From positions 1 through 58,673 of the forward strand of contig CANFLL010000013.1 in the NCBI GenBank assembly GCA_947447825.1: 58,673 nt of DNA, read 5' to 3'. The notes under the pieces are model-generated. The model ran no database searches. It had not been told where the DNA came from and was given only the letters and a program-made list of their open reading frames with translations. The DNA is from Chitinophagaceae bacterium (GTDB lineage Bacteria; Bacteroidota; Bacteroidia; Chitinophagales; Chitinophagaceae). Position 1 is the first letter of the stretch. The number at the start of each line of letters is the position of its first letter. Positions 55,248 through 58,673 of this stretch are shown one piece after another. Both the position numbers and the translations under genes were made by a program.

Positions 55248-55473
55248 GTGTGAGGACATATTTGGTAGGTGTGAAGACATATTTGGTATGTGTGAAGACG
55301 TATTTGGTATGTGTGAAGACGTATTTGATATGTGTGAAGACGTATTTGATATGTGTGAAGACGTATTTGATATGTGTGAAGACATATTTGGTATGTGTGA
55401 AGACATATTTGATATGTGTGAAGACGTATTTGGTATGCGTGAAGACGTATTTGATATGTGTGAAGGATTGGAA
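55248..55473. repeat. Array D: tight 21-bp repeats (GTGTGAAGACGTATTTGATA-like)
   Basis: Ten full 21-bp units plus a partial one, starting 55248, 55269, ... 55437, 55458, with no indels and only about five variable positions. One plus-strand frame (55216-55476) starts with ATG and encodes a heptad of the type MCEDVFG; two other plus frames, and the minus frame, are also free of stops across the array. The putative frame ends just before a terminator at 55480. Substitutions do not clearly favour synonymous changes in any frame. No gene is otherwise seen in 54703-55534. Confidence 0.9.
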
Positions 55474-55479
55474 TAAATA

Positions 55480-55515
55480 AAAAAAGGTATGACTAATGAA
55501 AGCCATACCTTTTTT
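55480..55515. terminator. Bidirectional terminator between array D and the TonB receptor
   Basis: The stem AAAAAAGGTATG (55480-55491) / CATACCTTTTTT (55504-55515). It lies 20 bp past the TonB receptor stop (minus) and 4 bp past the end of the array-D reading frame (plus). Confidence 0.8.
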
Positions 55516-55534
55516 ATTTAAAAGATTCGATATT

Positions 55535-58321
55535 TTATAAATCAATTTTTAACGTTACTACCCATGTTCTTCCATAACCAGGATAAACAGTATTGGTAGA
55601 CCCTGATCCGTTATCCCCAATCCTAAAATCTGTTTCATTTGTAGGGTCGTATACTTTATCAGTTGTAGAACTAGAAATGTACCGTTTGTCTAAAACATTG
55701 TCAACATTTGCTCTAACGGTGTATTTTATTCCATCCATTGAAAAACGATAGCTAACTGCTGCACTTAGCAAACCATAAGCAGGAAGTTTCCAAGCTTGAC
55801 GACCAGCAGTAGTTGCACTTGTTCTATCAGTAGGCTGAAATGTTGCATAAATATTATCCAAATAGCGATAGTTAGCTCTTACTCTTAATCCTCTAATAAT
55901 TTCGTAGCTACCCCCCAAACCGAAAGATGTTTGTGCAGTACCACCCACCTTTATACCCTTTGTATAGAGCGTAGTAACTTTCCCTGAATTTAGTGGATTG
56001 CCTGCATCATCAAAAGTACTTCCAGATGCATTGTTTCTCCATTGCCAATCGCCTAGTGACCCCATTAGGTTGAACTCTAATTTTCTGGTAGCCCTAATCT
56101 GCGATTCTAGTTCTATACCTTTATGCTCTGCTATCAAACCAGTAATATTTGAAGTATAAATATTACCAGTAATCGGATCTTGAACGGCAGATAACAAAAG
56201 GTTTCTATCTTTCCAGAGGGTTCTATAAACGTTTACTGTAAGATTTACAACAGGGGAACGGTATCCATAACCACCCTCTAATCCAAATATTTTTTCTGTT
56301 GTAAGGTTTTTTCCTAGATTTTTATTGTCATTGTTTGCAAACACGAACTTAAAGAATGGTGCTTTTTCAAAATAACCCACATTTACAAATGCATAATGAT
56401 GCTGATTGAATCGGTAGCTTACTCCCCCTTTGGTTACATATCCAAAAAAGTTTTTGATTGCAGACTTACGATAAGCATCATCAGGTTTGTAGTGAAAATA
56501 ATCGACACGTTGGTAAGATGTATTTGAGGCGGTTGCCGCAACAAAAGCTGTAAGGCTATTTTTTTCATAGGTTCCAGAAACATAACCACCATATTGTTTT
56601 ACCAATCCATCGTAGTTGTATCCAATTTTTGCATCTTTATCTCCAGCTTTTACAAACTTGTATGGGTTGTTAATGTCACCATTTGATCCATCAATGTATT
56701 TTTCATAATAAGCATCTGCCCCTAACCAATCTTCTACTCTTCTGTAGTGCAAACCACGATATGAACGAAGATCTATACCGGCATCAAGTGTTAGATATTT
56801 TGTTGTTTTATTGGTTAGGTTAATGATAGCACCATACCAATTATGGTCATTCATATTAGCTCTCCTTACTGCGCCTTTTTGGTAGGCTGTCTTAACGGCT
56901 GTGCTTGTTGTGCCATTCACTACATATTTCCCTTTATATAAAACATTATCACTAGTATTTCCTTTATTCACAATAGTATCCCATTTACCGTTTACGACTG
57001 TACCAAAAGCAGGTATACTTTTACCCCTATTCCAACTGTCAATATCATCAAATCTCATTTGTCCATCAGCAGTTGTTGGCAAAGTGAACACTGACTTATT
57101 TGATACTGTTCCTAATGCACCAGTGCCACCACCACGACCAATAGATGCATAAAGTACAGCACTTACGCTTGTTTTATCATTTATCTTGAGATAATAGTTA
57201 ATGTTTGCAATTGGCTTATGATAAAAATTCTTGTTAAAACTAAACTCTTCATTCTTGTACCAACCCCAAGAATTATTGTACTTCTCTCCGAGAGCAACTA
57301 TAGTAGGATCATTTGGATTGCCATAAAGCTTTTGATAAGTTTGTGCAAACCCTTGGTTATGCCATTGCGGTGCACCAGTAATAGTTGCTGTAATGGTACT
57401 TTTACTATTTATTTCGTAGGCAAGCGTTGCAAAATAATTATAAGCTTCTGATGCAGTTCCACTTATATAACCTTTGCTATTGGTGTGTGAAAATAGCATT
57501 GAAAAGGCTAACCCTTTCTTTGTTTTACCAGTAGAAAACCCAACGCTAGTTTTATAAAAGTCATTACTTCCAGCAGTACCGGTAATTGTTGTACCAGCCC
57601 TCATCTCGGTAGCTTTGGTAACAATGTTAACATTACCCCCCACAGCAGCAATAGATAGTTTAGAAGCACCTAAACCTCTTTGAACTTGCACTGAACTAGC
57701 AATCTCTCTCAAACCAGACCAGTTACTCCAGAATACAGCCCCATTTTCCATGTCATTAACGGGAACACCATTAACCATTACGGAAATGTTTTCTTGTGAA
57801 AAACCTCTGATACTTAGCTTAGAATCTCCAGCTCCACCACCTTCATTAGTTACAAAAACAGAAGGCGTACTTTCTAACAATTCAGGAAACTCTTTATTGG
57901 CACTCGCTTCTTCTATTTGTAAAGACTTAATTGTTGAAACTGCCACAGGCGTTTTACGATCGATAGCCACGTTATTGGTAACAACCACTTCTTTCAAAGT
58001 TGTTTGGCTAGAAGTTAATTCTACTGAACCCAAATTGGCTTGCGCACCTATTTTTTTAGGTAAGTAACCGATAGCACTAAATTCAATACTGTCGCCATCT
58101 GCTGCTTTAATAGAAAAGCTACCATCAATGCCTGAAACAAAAGAAGCTTTTTTGCCTTTAATGGATATTGTTACGCCAGGAAGCGTTTCCTTAGTGGTTG
58201 CATCTACTAGTTTCCCTGAAATCTTCATCTGAGCTAAAAGGGCTAAAAGCGGAAACAAAACAAAGGAGGTTGTTGCAACAGTTCGACTGAAAATCGAGAT
58301 ACTTGTTTTTGTAAAATTCAT
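55535..58321 (-). CDS. TonB-dependent outer-membrane receptor
   Basis: 928 residues from the ATG at 58321 (the in-frame extension to 58546 runs through low-complexity repeats and is rejected). The signal peptide is followed by a carboxypeptidase-regulatory-like domain (MKISGKLVDATTKETLPGVTISIKGK...), then the plug (TPVAVSTIKSLQIEEASANKEFPELLESTPSVF, GDSKLSIRGFSQENISVMVNGVPVNDMENGAVFWSNWSGL, RGLGASKLSIAAVGGNVNIVTK) and a long beta-barrel ending KIDL. No SusD partner is next to it, so a glycan role is less likely than a siderophore, vitamin or other small ligand; the substrate is unknown. Terminator at 55480. Confidence 0.93.
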   Translation of the reverse strand: MNFTKTSISIFSRTVATTSFVLFPLLALLAQMKISGKLVDATTKETLPGVTISIKGKKASFVSGIDGSFSIKAADGDSIEFSAIGYLPKKIGAQANLGSVELTSSQTTLKEVVVTNNVAIDRKTPVAVSTIKSLQIEEASANKEFPELLESTPSVFVTNEGGGAGDSKLSIRGFSQENISVMVNGVPVNDMENGAVFWSNWSGLREIASSVQVQRGLGASKLSIAAVGGNVNIVTKATEMRAGTTITGTAGSNDFYKTSVGFSTGKTKKGLAFSMLFSHTNSKGYISGTASEAYNYFATLAYEINSKSTITATITGAPQWHNQGFAQTYQKLYGNPNDPTIVALGEKYNNSWGWYKNEEFSFNKNFYHKPIANINYYLKINDKTSVSAVLYASIGRGGGTGALGTVSNKSVFTLPTTADGQMRFDDIDSWNRGKSIPAFGTVVNGKWDTIVNKGNTSDNVLYKGKYVVNGTTSTAVKTAYQKGAVRRANMNDHNWYGAIINLTNKTTKYLTLDAGIDLRSYRGLHYRRVEDWLGADAYYEKYIDGSNGDINNPYKFVKAGDKDAKIGYNYDGLVKQYGGYVSGTYEKNSLTAFVAATASNTSYQRVDYFHYKPDDAYRKSAIKNFFGYVTKGGVSYRFNQHHYAFVNVGYFEKAPFFKFVFANNDNKNLGKNLTTEKIFGLEGGYGYRSPVVNLTVNVYRTLWKDRNLLLSAVQDPITGNIYTSNITGLIAEHKGIELESQIRATRKLEFNLMGSLGDWQWRNNASGSTFDDAGNPLNSGKVTTLYTKGIKVGGTAQTSFGLGGSYEIIRGLRVRANYRYLDNIYATFQPTDRTSATTAGRQAWKLPAYGLLSAAVSYRFSMDGIKYTVRANVDNVLDKRYISSSTTDKVYDPTNETDFRIGDNGSGSTNTVYPGYGRTWVVTLKIDL

Positions 58322-58439
58322 AATTAAATTTTTGAAAGTTTGTGTGAGGTATTGCAAATAAAAGAAAAAAAATGCACTCCTGTTAATTTTTTGCAAATTA
58401 ACGTCGCCATAATCTAAAATATTCAGATTCCGAAAGGAT

Positions 58440-58503
58440 AACAGTAAGTTAATATGAGTTGAGAGTGAAGAGTTGAAAGTGGAAAGTCGAGAGTTGAAAG
58501 TCT
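58440..58503. repeat. GTTGAGAGT/GTCGAGAGT short-phrase repeat
   Basis: A run of variants of GTTGAAAGT, GTGGAAAGT, GTCGAGAGT and GTTGAGAGT upstream of the TonB receptor. The same phrases recur at about 4607-4645, 23343-23380, 23445-23480 and 24235-24295. Confidence 0.6.
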
Positions 58504-58516
58504 GAGGTTCCATGAA

Positions 58517-58589
58517 ATAGGTTGACGTTTTTTCTCCCACTTTCAACTTTTGTTGATAACCTCTTTAGTTAAAAAATAATTATTTCTCT
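58517..58589. repeat. Right copy of the 73-bp inverted repeat
   Basis: Exact reverse complement of bases 1-73. It contains the last codons of the partial frame at 58580-58673 and its downstream flank. Confidence 0.85.
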
Positions 58590-58673
58590 TCTTTCGTTTT
58601 GTCAATGAGAAGCGTATGATGACCTTGTTCTGGGGAGCTCAAGCCATCTAGGAATATCTTTGACCAACGAAGA
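58580..58673 (-). CDS. 3' end of an unidentified gene (cut by the window)
   Basis: Minus strand, frame open to the edge of the window: the last ~30 residues read ...SKIFLDGLSSPEQGHHTLLI DKTKEEK and stop at TAA (58580-58582). I do not recognise it. The same final codons reappear at bases 2-10 in the left repeat, so it may be part of a dispersed element such as an insertion sequence. The short length makes the call weak. Confidence 0.35.
   Translation of the reverse strand, partial: LRWSKIFLDGLSSPEQGHHTLLIDKTKEEK

Noticed and set aside
55248-55473. CRISPR or VNTR with spacers
   Set aside because: Period is 21 bp with no non-repeat spacers.

Overview
The window is 58.7 kb of AT-rich DNA from a member of the Bacteroidota, most likely family Chitinophagaceae (inference). 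The pointers are a gldJ-murF neighbourhood, a T9SS type B sorting domain, a serine-palmitoyltransferase-like enzyme, DUF2911 and DUF983 proteins, TAnnTTTG-type promoter boxes and almost no Shine-Dalgarno sites. About 50 protein genes, two tRNAs, three broken genes and a large amount of repeat-rich intergenic DNA can be supported.

Layout. 0.1-8.3 kb: queE, purD, a 1.6 kb gene-free stretch full of repeats and hairpins, a sirtuin, a secreted YD-like protein, a protein-glutaminase-like enzyme and recQ. 8.7-12.3 kb: tRNA-Pro, tRNA-Ser, dnaA and a 5'-nucleotidase split over two genes. 12.8-16.9 kb: an exopolysaccharide operon (TolC-like protein, Wzc-like protein, GT2). 17.3-24.2 kb: an accessory stretch with a hexapeptide acyltransferase, a hypothetical protein, two MNT/HepT toxin-antitoxin pairs facing outward from the middle, a beta-CASP metallo-beta-lactamase plus PD-(D/E)XK-like pair, a small membrane protein and an uncharacterised 230-residue protein. 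24.3-30.9 kb: small metabolic genes (DinB/YfiT, Nudix, kinase-like, mtgA, DUF2911, acpH, aldo/keto reductase, gcvT). 31-40.2 kb: gldJ, murF, DUF983, DsbA-like protein, a large PKD/T9SS surface protein, a GNAT pseudogene and lptB. 40.2-51.1 kb: envelope glycan genes (two acyltransferase-3 proteins, four glycosyltransferases, an O-antigen-ligase-like protein) and the alpha-oxoamine synthase. 51.2-58.3 kb: rodA, mrdA and a TonB-dependent receptor.

Much of the window serves the cell envelope: peptidoglycan (murF, mtgA, mrdA, rodA), LPS and polysaccharide (lptB, wzc-like, glycosyltransferases, ligase, acyltransferases), sphingolipid, and gliding/T9SS.

The most unusual features are not classical genes. 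Six intergenic arrays share an exact 21-bp period but each has its own sequence; several are palindromic, and at least one (44.0-44.2 kb) cannot be coding. Both HepT toxin genes are cut by an in-frame amber codon where a tyrosine is expected. A family of about 120-210 bp imperfect inverted repeats bounded by ACCACAAAG-like and CTTTGTGGT-like ends recurs between genes. The two ends of the window carry an exact 73-bp inverted repeat, which suggests that the contig is bounded by copies of a dispersed element.
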